A stretch of DNA of 64,000 bases from Arthrobacter globiformis (lineage in GTDB: Bacteria; Actinomycetota; Actinomycetes; Actinomycetales; Micrococcaceae). Location of the stretch: NCBI RefSeq assembly GCF_030815865.1, contig NZ_JAUSXI010000001.1, positions 4,030,001 to 4,094,000 of the forward strand, read 5' to 3'. The notes below the pieces were generated by a model. It worked only from the letters and a program-made list of their open reading frames with translations, made no database searches and was not told the DNA's origin. Position numbers and translations under genes: made by a program. Positions 38,932 to 47,063 of the stretch are shown here, piece after piece. The first letter of the stretch is position 1, and each line of letters opens with the position of its first letter.

Positions 38932-40121
38932 GCCGCTTCGTCCTGATCACCCCCAGCGCGGACTTTGACAGCCGCTTGCGGCAGGCCGTGGCCGGCGGGC
39001 TCCAGGGCGGCGTGCAGACATTTTTCACGACCATCCTGCCTGCCGGCCCGTACGATCTGTTCGCCCAGCTGAACCAGGAGCAGCCCGAAGTCCTCATCCT
39101 CGGCCCGGACCTGCCGGTCGAGGAGGCACTGCGTCTGGCAACCGTGCTCGACGTACAGGTACCGCACCTGATGGTGCTCTTGGTCAGCGAACCCGACCCT
39201 GCGCTGATCCTGCAGGCCATGCGGGCTGGCGTCCGCGACGTCCTCAGCCCCTCGGCTGATCCAGCTCACCTGCGGGTGCTGCTGGAACGCGCCTGCCAGT
39301 CCTCCGCCAACCGGCACCGCGTGGAGCAGCAAGGCCCCGTTGAAAACCAGAAGGGTGCCGTCATCGGCGTCTTCTCGCCCAAGGGCGGCGTGGGCAAGAC
39401 GACCATCGCCACCAACCTCGCCGTGGGTCTGGGGAAGCTGGCCCCCATGAGCGTGGTGCTTGTGGACCTGGACCTGCAGTTCGGCGACGTGGCCTCCGGC
39501 CTGTACCTGAATCCGGAGCACACGGTCACCGACGCCGTCTCCCCCGCCGCCAGCCAGGACACCCTGGTGCTGAAGGCCTTTCTCACGGTACATCCCGCCA
39601 GCATCTACGCGCTGTGCGCGCCCGTCAGCCCAGTTGAGGCCGACTACATCACCCCGGACCAGATAGCTCGTCTCCTCGAACAGTTGGCCGAAGAGTTCCA
39701 ATACGTCGTGATCGATACCGCGCCCGGGCTGCCGGAAATCGGACTGGCAGCCATGGAAGCCTGCTCGGATGTGGTCTGGGTCAGCGCGATGGATATCCCC
39801 AGCGTCCGTGGCCTCCGTTCAGGCATGGACATCCTTCGCCAGTTGGAAATCCTGCCTGCAGGGCGTCACGTGGTCCTGAATATGGCGGACTCCAAGTGCG
39901 GACTTACTGTGCAGGACATCGAATCCACCATCGGAGCTCCCGTGGACGTCAGCGTCCCCCGGTCCCGGGCCGTGGCCCTGTCCACCAACCGCGGCATGCC
40001 GGTGCTGCTGGATGCCAAGAAGGATCCCGCGGCTAAAGGCCTCAGTCAGTTGGTCGACCGGTTCGGTCCGGCCGCGGGCGCCAAAGAGCAGCGGAGCAGC
40101 CACCGCCGGGTGGTGGTCTAG
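38928..40121 (+). CDS. tadZ: TadZ/CpaE-like ATPase, cluster 2
   Basis: 397 residues. The N-terminal receiver-like half (RFVLITPSADFDSRL, VLILGPDLPVEEAL) is followed by the MinD-type ATPase with SPKGGVGKTTIATNLAVGLG, VDLDLQFGDVASGL and IDTAPGLPEIGL. It is strongly similar to the cluster 1 copy over its whole length. The stop codon abuts the tadA2 start without a gap. Confidence 0.9.
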   Translation: MSRFVLITPSADFDSRLRQAVAGGLQGGVQTFFTTILPAGPYDLFAQLNQEQPEVLILGPDLPVEEALRLATVLDVQVPHLMVLLVSEPDPALILQAMRAGVRDVLSPSADPAHLRVLLERACQSSANRHRVEQQGPVENQKGAVIGVFSPKGGVGKTTIATNLAVGLGKLAPMSVVLVDLDLQFGDVASGLYLNPEHTVTDAVSPAASQDTLVLKAFLTVHPASIYALCAPVSPVEADYITPDQIARLLEQLAEEFQYVVIDTAPGLPEIGLAAMEACSDVVWVSAMDIPSVRGLRSGMDILRQLEILPAGRHVVLNMADSKCGLTVQDIESTIGAPVDVSVPRSRAVALSTNRGMPVLLDAKKDPAAKGLSQLVDRFGPAAGAKEQRSSHRRVVV

Positions 40122-41879
40122 ATGAAGCTTTCCGAGCGTATCCAGGCCGCGCAGCTCCGATCTGAAGTTCCCAGTGCCCCGCTGCGCATCCCGCCTGCGC
40201 CGATGCATGCCCCTTCACGGCACGCGTCCGACCCTGCGCTCATGCGCGCTGCTGCCCCGTTGCAGGTCCAGCCTGCGACCTCGGCGTCGATAAACGCTGC
40301 CGCGCGACCAGCTGTGTCCGCCTACCAGACGCGTGCTGCACGGCGTGCAGCCGAGGCCGCTGCCCAGGCGGCGGGTGCTCAGTCGCAAGCTGTCTCGTCC
40401 GCTGCCACAGCGCCGGCCGCGGTGACGGCGCCCGCTCGGGGCGCCGCGGAGGAGCGCGCTGACTCGGCTGCTACTGCTCCTAGCATGCAAGCTCGCGGCC
40501 GCCGACTCGCTGTGCATGGGGCACCGGCACCCGCGCAGCCGCCCATCGCAGCGCAGACGGAACCGTCCAAGACCAAGGCCCAGCAGCCGGTGGACGTTTT
40601 TGCCGCACTCAAACAGCGTGCCGCGACGGCCCTCTTTGAACGCATGGGTGCTCGGTTCAATGACTCAACGCTCACGGAGCAGGAACTCCGCCGAACGGCT
40701 CGCGAAGAGCTCATCCGCATCATCGACGCCGAACAGGTGCCGCTGACTGCGGACGAGCGGACGCGTTTGGTGGCAGACGTTGCCGATGACGTGCTGGGCT
40801 ACGGCCCGCTCCAGCGCTTGCTGGACGATCCTGCCGTCACCGAAATCATGGTGAACCGGATGGACCAGATCTACGTTGAACGAAAAGGAACACTGACGCT
40901 GACGGACTCGCGGTTCAGCTCTGAAGAGCACCTGCGGAAAGTCATTGAGCGCATCGTGTCCAAGGTGGGCCGGCGCATCGACGAGTCTTCGCCGCTGGTT
41001 GACGCGCGCCTGGAAGACGGCTCGCGTGTCAACGCTGTGATCCCTCCGCTGGCCGTCGGCGGTTCATCATTGACCATTCGTAAGTTCAGCAAGGTGCCAC
41101 TCACGGTCCAGAATCTCATCGACTTTGGGACACTGACGCCGGAAATGGCAGAGCTGCTCAACGCCTGCGTCAAGGCCAAGCTCAACATCATCGTTTCCGG
41201 CGGTACTGGCACCGGTAAGACGACCCTGCTCAACGTCCTGTCTTCCTTCCTTCCTTCCGACGAGCGCATCGTGACCATCGAGGACGCCGTAGAGCTCCAG
41301 ATCCAGCAGGACCATGTGGTGCGGCTGGAAAGCCGCCCGCCGAACACGGAAGGCAAGGGCGAAGTGACCATCCGCGAACTGCTCCGGAACTCCCTGCGTA
41401 TGCGCCCGGACCGGATTGTGGTGGGTGAGGTCCGCGGCGGGGAATCCTTGGACATGCTCCAAGCCATGAACACGGGCCACGACGGTTCGCTGTCTACGGT
41501 GCACTCCAACTCGCCCCGTGACGCCATCGCCCGTCTGGAGACTTTGGTCCTCATGGCAGGAATGGATCTGCCGCTGCGTGCCATCCGCGAACAGATTGCC
41601 TCCGCGGTGAACCTCATTGTCCAGATCTCCCGTCTCCGGGACGGTACCCGCCGCATCACGCATGTGACGGAGGTACAGGGCATGGAGGGTGACATCGTTA
41701 CGCTTCAGGACGCCTTCGTCTTCGACTACTCGGCCGGAGTGGACCAGCACGGAAGGTTCCTTGGAAAGCCTGTCCCGACCGGCATCCGCCCTCGCTTCAT
41801 CGACCGCTTTGAGGACCTCGGAATTCACGTATCGGCCGGTGTCTTCGGCGCACCCCCAGTCTCACCCGAAAGGCACTGA
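40122..41879 (+). CDS. tadA: TadA/CpaF secretion ATPase, cluster 2
   Basis: 585 residues, about 90 longer than the cluster 1 ATPase because of an Ala/Pro/Arg-rich disordered N-terminus (about 1-155). The motor core is almost identical in plan: SGGTGTGKTTLLNVLSSF (Walker A), RMRPDRIVVGEVRGGESLDM, HDGSLSTVHSNSPRDA and VTEVQGMEGDIVTLQ. It starts directly after tadZ2 and is followed by tadB2 after 3 bases. Confidence 0.94.
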   Translation: MKLSERIQAAQLRSEVPSAPLRIPPAPMHAPSRHASDPALMRAAAPLQVQPATSASINAAARPAVSAYQTRAARRAAEAAAQAAGAQSQAVSSAATAPAAVTAPARGAAEERADSAATAPSMQARGRRLAVHGAPAPAQPPIAAQTEPSKTKAQQPVDVFAALKQRAATALFERMGARFNDSTLTEQELRRTAREELIRIIDAEQVPLTADERTRLVADVADDVLGYGPLQRLLDDPAVTEIMVNRMDQIYVERKGTLTLTDSRFSSEEHLRKVIERIVSKVGRRIDESSPLVDARLEDGSRVNAVIPPLAVGGSSLTIRKFSKVPLTVQNLIDFGTLTPEMAELLNACVKAKLNIIVSGGTGTGKTTLLNVLSSFLPSDERIVTIEDAVELQIQQDHVVRLESRPPNTEGKGEVTIRELLRNSLRMRPDRIVVGEVRGGESLDMLQAMNTGHDGSLSTVHSNSPRDAIARLETLVLMAGMDLPLRAIREQIASAVNLIVQISRLRDGTRRITHVTEVQGMEGDIVTLQDAFVFDYSAGVDQHGRFLGKPVPTGIRPRFIDRFEDLGIHVSAGVFGAPPVSPERH

Positions 41880-41882
41880 CTC

Positions 41883-42815
41883 ATGATCGTCACACTGGGC
41901 GTCGTCCTTGTTGTTGCCGCTGTGGTGCTGGGCTGCGTGGCGGTGCTGATCCCCCGCACCCCCACTGTGCCGCTGGACCGCCGTCGTCCGTTCCGGTCTG
42001 AAGCGCATTCGCAACTGACGCGCTTTGCCGGCTCCGCCGTCCAGGAAATCGAGCGTTTCCTCGCCAAGCGGAACATCCGGTACTTCAACCGGGAAGTCCT
42101 TGAAAACGCCGGTCTGCGCCTGAGCCAGGCAGACTTCCTACTCCTTGTATTGATCGGCGCGTTTGTCGGCGGGCTGATTGGCCTCGTGGTGGCGGGGCCT
42201 TTGCTGGCCATTCTCCTGGTCATCGCGGCACCGTTCGTTGGCCACCTTCTGCTAGGTGTCCTGGCCAGCAAACGGCGCACCAAATTCGGTGACCAGTTGG
42301 GCGACACCCTGCAATTGCTGTCCGGCAGCCTACGCGCGGGGCACAGTATCCTGCGTGCCGTCGATGCTGCCGCCAACGAAGCACAGGCGCCGACCTCCGA
42401 GGAAATGCGCCGCATCGTCTCGGAGACGAGCCTCGGCCGGGACCTGCTCGTTTCGCTCAACGACACTGCTGAGCGAATGCAGAACGAGGACTTCGTCTGG
42501 ATCTCTCAGGCCATCCAGATCAACCGCGAAGTGGGTGGCAACCTGGCTGAAGTCCTGGACCAGGTCAACGAGACCATCCGCGAGCGAAACGAGATCAAGG
42601 GCCACATCAAGTCCTTGGCCGCAGAAGGGAAATTCTCCGCCTACATCCTCATGGCGCTCCCCGTCGGCATCGTGGCCATGCTCATGGTGGTCAGTCCGGG
42701 TTACATGGACAAGATGGTTTCCACCGTATTGGGCTGGATCATGATCGTTGCCTCGATCATCCTGATGACCATCGGTGGTCTCTGGATGCGCAAGATCATT
42801 GACCTGAAGTTCTGA
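41883..42815 (+). CDS. tadB: TadB inner membrane platform protein, cluster 2
   Basis: 310-residue GspF-domain protein. Membrane helices at the N-terminus, at about 80-120 and near the end. The core has GDTLQLLSGSLRAGHSILRAVD and ISQAIQINREVGGNLAEVLDQ. Paralogue of the gene at 34325 and in the same position in its cluster. Confidence 0.9.
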   Translation: MIVTLGVVLVVAAVVLGCVAVLIPRTPTVPLDRRRPFRSEAHSQLTRFAGSAVQEIERFLAKRNIRYFNREVLENAGLRLSQADFLLLVLIGAFVGGLIGLVVAGPLLAILLVIAAPFVGHLLLGVLASKRRTKFGDQLGDTLQLLSGSLRAGHSILRAVDAAANEAQAPTSEEMRRIVSETSLGRDLLVSLNDTAERMQNEDFVWISQAIQINREVGGNLAEVLDQVNETIRERNEIKGHIKSLAAEGKFSAYILMALPVGIVAMLMVVSPGYMDKMVSTVLGWIMIVASIILMTIGGLWMRKIIDLKF

Positions 42816-42822
42816 GGCGCTC

Positions 42823-43707
42823 ATGGATCCCCTGATTCTCCTTTCCCTCCTCTTGATCTGCCTGCCGCTCGGCTACCTTGTTTGGTCCTTGCTCTCCACG
42901 GATAAGAAAGGCCAGGCGGTTGCCCACGACATTCTGTCCAGGGGGGCCGACCGCGCCGAAGTGGAGAAGAAGACCAGCACGGGTCGGCTTGAAAAGATCG
43001 GCCGCCGGCTGACTCCTGCCGGCTATGTGCAGAAGCTTGATCATCTGCTCTCCCTTGCTGGCCGCCCGGCAAACCTTCCGCTGGGCCGCGTGCTCGCGGC
43101 CAAGCCAGCGTTGGGTCTCGTGGGCGGCCTCATTGGACTGTGGCTGAGTTCCATCGGAACGACGCCAATCATCAAGCTCATAGGACTGTTCGTCCTGTTC
43201 CTGGGGTACTTTATCCCGGACCTGCTGCTCTACAGCAAGGGTCAGGAGCGTCAGAAGGCCATGCAACTGGAGCTTGCCAATACCCTGGACCAGATGCTGA
43301 TTTCAGTCGAGGCGGGCCTCGGCTTCGAGGGAGCCATGGCCCGCGCGGGCGAGAACGGCAAGGGGCCCCTCGCGGAGGAACTGGTCCGCACGCTGCAGGA
43401 CATGCAGGTGGGCCGCAGCCGCCGGGAGTCCTATATCGCCTTGGCGGAACGCACCAACATCCCGGAACTGCGCAGCTTCGTGCAGGCAGTGGTGCAGGCG
43501 GACACTTACGGCATTGCCATCAGCCGCGTCCTGCGAGTGCAGGCCAAGGTGATGCGGGTGAAGCGCCGGCAGCGTGCCGAGGAGAAGGCGATGAAGCTGC
43601 CGGTCATGATCCTGTTTCCGCTGCTGTTCTTCATCTTCCCGGTCCTGTTCATTGCCATCCTGGGCCCTGCCGTCATCAACACCATCGAGACATTCGCCAA
43701 CCAGTAA
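42823..43707 (+). CDS. tadC: TadC inner membrane platform protein, cluster 2
   Basis: 294 residues. ANTLDQMLISVEAGLGFEGAM and LQDMQVGRSRRESYIALAERT form the T2SSF core; the last membrane helix has ILFPLLFFIFPVLFIAILGPA. Last gene of cluster 2. No strong hairpin follows, so transcription could continue into the HPt-like gene 107 bases downstream. Confidence 0.9.
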   Translation: MDPLILLSLLLICLPLGYLVWSLLSTDKKGQAVAHDILSRGADRAEVEKKTSTGRLEKIGRRLTPAGYVQKLDHLLSLAGRPANLPLGRVLAAKPALGLVGGLIGLWLSSIGTTPIIKLIGLFVLFLGYFIPDLLLYSKGQERQKAMQLELANTLDQMLISVEAGLGFEGAMARAGENGKGPLAEELVRTLQDMQVGRSRRESYIALAERTNIPELRSFVQAVVQADTYGIAISRVLRVQAKVMRVKRRQRAEEKAMKLPVMILFPLLFFIFPVLFIAILGPAVINTIETFANQ

Positions 43708-43719
43708 AGTGGGGGGCTT

Positions 43720-43763
43720 CCGCAGGATTTTCCACACCACAAGGTACCCGCAGGGTTTCCACA
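43720..43763 (+). repeat. Direct repeat with TTTCCACA words after tadC2
   Basis: CCGCAGGATTTTCCACA (43720-43736) and CCGCAGGGTTTCCACA (43748-43763) form a direct repeat with a 28-base period, and a weaker third word (CAGGGTTTTCCCA) follows near 43780. These lie in the 107-base space before the HPt-like gene. They resemble the TTTTCCACA seen before the DUF222 gene and the TTATCCACA at 7517. Role unknown. Confidence 0.5.
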
Positions 43764-43814
43764 GGATCCAAGCTCAATCAGGGTTTTCCCAACCTCAGAA
43801 AGTAGCCTTAAGTC

Positions 43815-44276
43815 ATGTCCATTTCAGGTTCCGGAGCAGCCGAGAGCAACGCCAACGGCGTCTGTCTTCCGGCGCCTGGCATCCCTGATGGCTTGGCTTA
43901 CAACGAATCGGAGAGTGCCACCTTGCCCGTCCTCGACTTGGATGTACTTCACGACCTTGAAGAAGACATGGGCAACACCGGGGTGGCACACAACTTCGCC
44001 CGGGACTACATCAGGATCTGGGATAAACGCCGGACGTACCTCGAAGCGTCCGTCGAAGATGACGACGCCGAGGCCGCCATGGATGCGGTTCTCAGCCTGA
44101 AGAACTCTGCATTGATGGTTGGCGCCACACGGCTGGCGAAGCTGGCCGTGGACCTGGAGCAGCTGGTCAAGCGCGGCGACCTGTCAACAGCACGGCAGCT
44201 GCTGCCGTGCGTGGCCCTCACCGGCGCTGAAACCGTCAGTGGGCTGAAGCTCGGCTACTTGCCCCCGGACGCCTAA
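43815..44276 (+). CDS. HPt-domain-like protein lacking the phosphorylatable histidine
   Basis: 153 residues. The C-terminal 110 residues have the helical pattern of histidine phosphotransfer domains: DLDVLHDLEEDMG, FARDYIRIWDKRRTYLEASV, then LSLKNSALMVGATRLAKLAVDLEQLV. In a functional HPt the last block reads H-x-L-K-G; here it is L93-S-L-K-N, so the phospho-accepting histidine is leucine. It may act as a protein-binding adaptor rather than a phosphorelay step. It lies between Tad cluster 2 and a convergent OmpR-type regulator. HPt assignment is by pattern and moderate. Confidence 0.65.
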   Translation: MSISGSGAAESNANGVCLPAPGIPDGLAYNESESATLPVLDLDVLHDLEEDMGNTGVAHNFARDYIRIWDKRRTYLEASVEDDDAEAAMDAVLSLKNSALMVGATRLAKLAVDLEQLVKRGDLSTARQLLPCVALTGAETVSGLKLGYLPPDA

Positions 44277-44279
44277 ACA

Positions 44280-45065
44280 CTACTCCGCCCGCTTTGGCGC
44301 CAGCCGGTAGCCCACGCCACGCACCGTGACGAGCCAGCGGGGGTCCTGCGGGTCCTCACGGAGCTTGCGGCGCAGGTTGCCGATGTGGACCTCGACGGCC
44401 CTTTCGTCGGCTTCGCTGATGTAGGTGTCCTCGCCGTAGTACTCGCCCCGCACCACGCGCACCAGATCTGCCCGGGTGCGCACCGCGCCCGTTCCCTTCA
44501 GCAGCTCGTGCAGCAGGTCGAATTCGCTCCGGGTCAGCCCCAGCGGCGTGCCTCCCAGGGCGACGGTCCGGGTTTCGGTATCGAGTGCCAGCCCGTTGTG
44601 CTGCAGTACGGCGCCCCGGCGCGAACCGGCGGGAGCGGCGGAGCCAACCGGCCCGGACTCCGCAGAAGACGGAGCATCGGCACCGGAAGCAACGCGGGGC
44701 CTGCGCAGCATCGCCGTTATCCGGGCCCGCAGTTCCCGCGGCCGGAAGGGCTTGACGATGTAGTCGTCCGCTCCGCCCTGGAGTGCCGTGATGGTGTCAA
44801 GCTCCTCATCCCGGCCGGTCAGCATCACAATGTAGGCGTCACTGAACTGCCGGATGCGCCGAAGGACTTCAAAGCCGTCAATGTCCGGAAGACCGACGTC
44901 GAGAGTTATTACGTTCGCCTGGCGCTGCCTGGCCACATCAACCCCGTCACGCCCGGTCCCTGCCGAGTGCACCTCAAAACCAGCCTGCTGCAAAACCGCG
45001 TCGAGGAGATTCCGAACGTCCACATCATCCTCGATGACCACGGCAACACCAAGATCACCCACCAC
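44280..45065 (-). CDS. OmpR/PhoB-family response regulator
   Basis: 261 residues. Receiver domain with acidic pocket E12, D13 and D14, phosphorylation site D56 in VITLDVGLPDIDG, T83 and K105 (DDYIVKPF), so phosphorylation competent. A 30-residue Ala/Ser/Gly linker leads to the winged-helix domain LTRSEFDLLHELL, AVEVHIGNLRRKL and VTVRGVGYRLA. Divergent from the histidine kinase gene at 45313, its likely partner; convergent with the HPt-like gene 4 bases away. Confidence 0.92.
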   Translation of the reverse strand: MVGDLGVAVVIEDDVDVRNLLDAVLQQAGFEVHSAGTGRDGVDVARQRQANVITLDVGLPDIDGFEVLRRIRQFSDAYIVMLTGRDEELDTITALQGGADDYIVKPFRPRELRARITAMLRRPRVASGADAPSSAESGPVGSAAPAGSRRGAVLQHNGLALDTETRTVALGGTPLGLTRSEFDLLHELLKGTGAVRTRADLVRVVRGEYYGEDTYISEADERAVEVHIGNLRRKLREDPQDPRWLVTVRGVGYRLAPKRAE

Positions 45066-45312
45066 TACCTCTATCCAGGTAAAACCACCGCACAGCCCAG
45101 CGCAATGCGGTAAGCGTTACCAGATTACCTACGCTACAACGTAGAAGGGCTCGAAGAGCGAAAATTACCCATATCTTTTAGACGTACACCGGACACCAGC
45201 GCCGCCCCTCCAAATACTAAAGAATAGGTGTGCATAATGGGCATCATGTCTTCGTATAAACACGAGCGGTCTTGGAATTCGGAAGAGCAGGCCAGTACCG
45301 GGCGCAGCCGCA
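45066..45312. promoter_or_regulatory. Divergent promoter region between regulator and histidine kinase
   Basis: 247 non-coding bases, AT-richer than the surroundings, between two divergently transcribed two-component genes. It has TTACC words repeated (TTACCAGATTACC near 45117) and a small inverted repeat CTAC-N3-GTAG shortly after. It must hold both promoters; the core elements cannot be assigned by eye. Confidence 0.4.
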
Positions 45313-46980
45313 TTGGGTGAGCACGTGCTGGTCCGCGACACGGACCGATTCTTCCGCCGGCTGCAGCCCCGCATCCAGGTGGCGCTCTGCCAGCTCCCGG
45401 TGACGGTCATTCTCGCCGCGCTGGCGATTGCCGCCCCCGCTGTCTGGCCGACGCTCATCGAGAGCGGCGTGTTTATTGCGGCCATCATCATGATGATGGC
45501 GTTGTTTCTTGCCTGCTTTCTGATTCCCTGGGAGCGGCTTCCGGCCAACGCCTATCTGGTAATTCCGGTGCTGGATCTGGTGGTCATCGGACTCGCCCGT
45601 AATGGCGCCGTCCCTGCCGTAGCCGGGCTGGGAGTTCTGGCGATATTTCCGGTGATCTGGCTGTCCAGCTCCGGGGCCTTCGCCCGGACCACTATCTTCC
45701 TGAGCTTTTTCGGCACCTTGCTCATCTCCTCTCCGACACTGGTGCAAAAGTTTCCCAACATTTCACCTTCGGACATTGCCTCCGCATTTCTGCTTCCGCT
45801 AATGATGCTGGCCGTATCGCTGGCAATCAGGTTCGCCAGCGCCAACGTCCGGCTACAGCGCCAGAGGCTGGAGAAAAAGGACGCCGAACTCCGCGAACTG
45901 CTCGTGGAAAGCAGAAACCGCGAACGGCTGCTCAAGACCATCCTGGACACCACCGACGTCGGGATTGTGGCCGTGGATGCGGACGGCCAGAAGGTTCTGG
46001 TCAACGACCAGCAGAAAACCTTCCGGCAGGCGGCGGCCCCCGCCGGCACGGAGCAGCCGCTGGAAGCACAGCAGCTCATGTTCGGCCAGGACCGGGTGAC
46101 CCCGCTTCCGCTGGACAAGCGCCCCATCCGACGCGCCGTTGCCGGCGAGACTTTCGCCGATTACCTGGTGTGGCTGGGCGAGGGATCCTCGCAAAAGGCC
46201 GTCTCCACGGCCGCGCGGATCATCAAGAACGACGACGGCGGGTTCAGCGGGGCGGTCATCGCCTACACCGACGTCACAGGCTTGGTGGAGGCACTCTCCG
46301 CGAAGGAAGAGCTGATCTCCAACATCTCTCACGAATTCCGCAGTCCGCTGATGTCAGTTTTGGGCAATGTTGACCTGGTGCTGGATGAAGCGGATGGCCT
46401 GTCCCCCGACTCCGTGCACCGGCTGGAAGTGGTGCAGCGCAATGCCGAACGGCTGCTTTCTCTGGTCTCCGAGCTGCTTGTGTCGGCGTCTGCCGTCCTG
46501 GCTGTGCATCCTCGCCGGACCGACCTGGCAGGGCTGATCGAGAACAGCATCGGCTCCGTCCAGGCGCAGGCCGACGCCAGCAACGTCTCCCTGGCCACCG
46601 ACGTCCCCGCGCCCCTATGGGCGCACGCTGACCCGCTCCGCATCGGCCAGGCTCTGGACAACCTGGTGTCCAATGCCGTCAAATACTCTCCCGACGGCGG
46701 CAAAGTCACCGTGAGTGCCCGGCGCAGTGACTCTTGGGTGCAGCTGACGGTCCAGGACACTGGCATGGGCATCAGTGAAGAGGAAACATCGCGCATCTTC
46801 ACCCGGTTCTTCCGCACCCAGGCGGCGCGCCAGGCCGCCATTCCCGGGGTGGGGCTGGGCCTGTCCATTACCAAGACCATTGTGGAGCGGCATGGCGGTG
46901 CCATCTCCTGCGCCAGCAAGCCCGGCGCAGGCACCACCTTCACCCTCACGCTGCCGGCGGAGGGCGCGCCGGAATCCTGA
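45313..46980 (+). CDS. Membrane histidine kinase with PAS-like domain
   Basis: About 555 residues. Five or six N-terminal membrane helices (about 27-175), a coiled-coil-like stretch (180-205), a PAS-like domain (206-325, beginning LLKTILDTTDVGIVAVDADG), the DHp H-box LISNISHEFRSPL with H340, and an ATPase with LDNLVSNAVKYSPDG, DTGMGISEEE and GVGLGLSITKTIVERHGG. Start is uncertain: TTG at 45313 or GTG at 45325, neither with a strong ribosome binding site. It is divergent from the OmpR-type regulator across 247 AT-richer bases. Signal unknown. Confidence 0.88.
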   Translation: MGEHVLVRDTDRFFRRLQPRIQVALCQLPVTVILAALAIAAPAVWPTLIESGVFIAAIIMMMALFLACFLIPWERLPANAYLVIPVLDLVVIGLARNGAVPAVAGLGVLAIFPVIWLSSSGAFARTTIFLSFFGTLLISSPTLVQKFPNISPSDIASAFLLPLMMLAVSLAIRFASANVRLQRQRLEKKDAELRELLVESRNRERLLKTILDTTDVGIVAVDADGQKVLVNDQQKTFRQAAAPAGTEQPLEAQQLMFGQDRVTPLPLDKRPIRRAVAGETFADYLVWLGEGSSQKAVSTAARIIKNDDGGFSGAVIAYTDVTGLVEALSAKEELISNISHEFRSPLMSVLGNVDLVLDEADGLSPDSVHRLEVVQRNAERLLSLVSELLVSASAVLAVHPRRTDLAGLIENSIGSVQAQADASNVSLATDVPAPLWAHADPLRIGQALDNLVSNAVKYSPDGGKVTVSARRSDSWVQLTVQDTGMGISEEETSRIFTRFFRTQAARQAAIPGVGLGLSITKTIVERHGGAISCASKPGAGTTFTLTLPAEGAPES

Positions 46981-47063
46981 CGCTGGGGTCAGGCCCAATC
47001 CGGTTTTCCACATAGCCCCGGGGCAGCGTCGTTTTTGTCATAGGCCGATGGCATGCTTTGGGT

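Noticed and set aside
43708..43814. Terminator after Tad cluster 2
   Set aside because: No stem with useful length was seen; only direct repeats are present.
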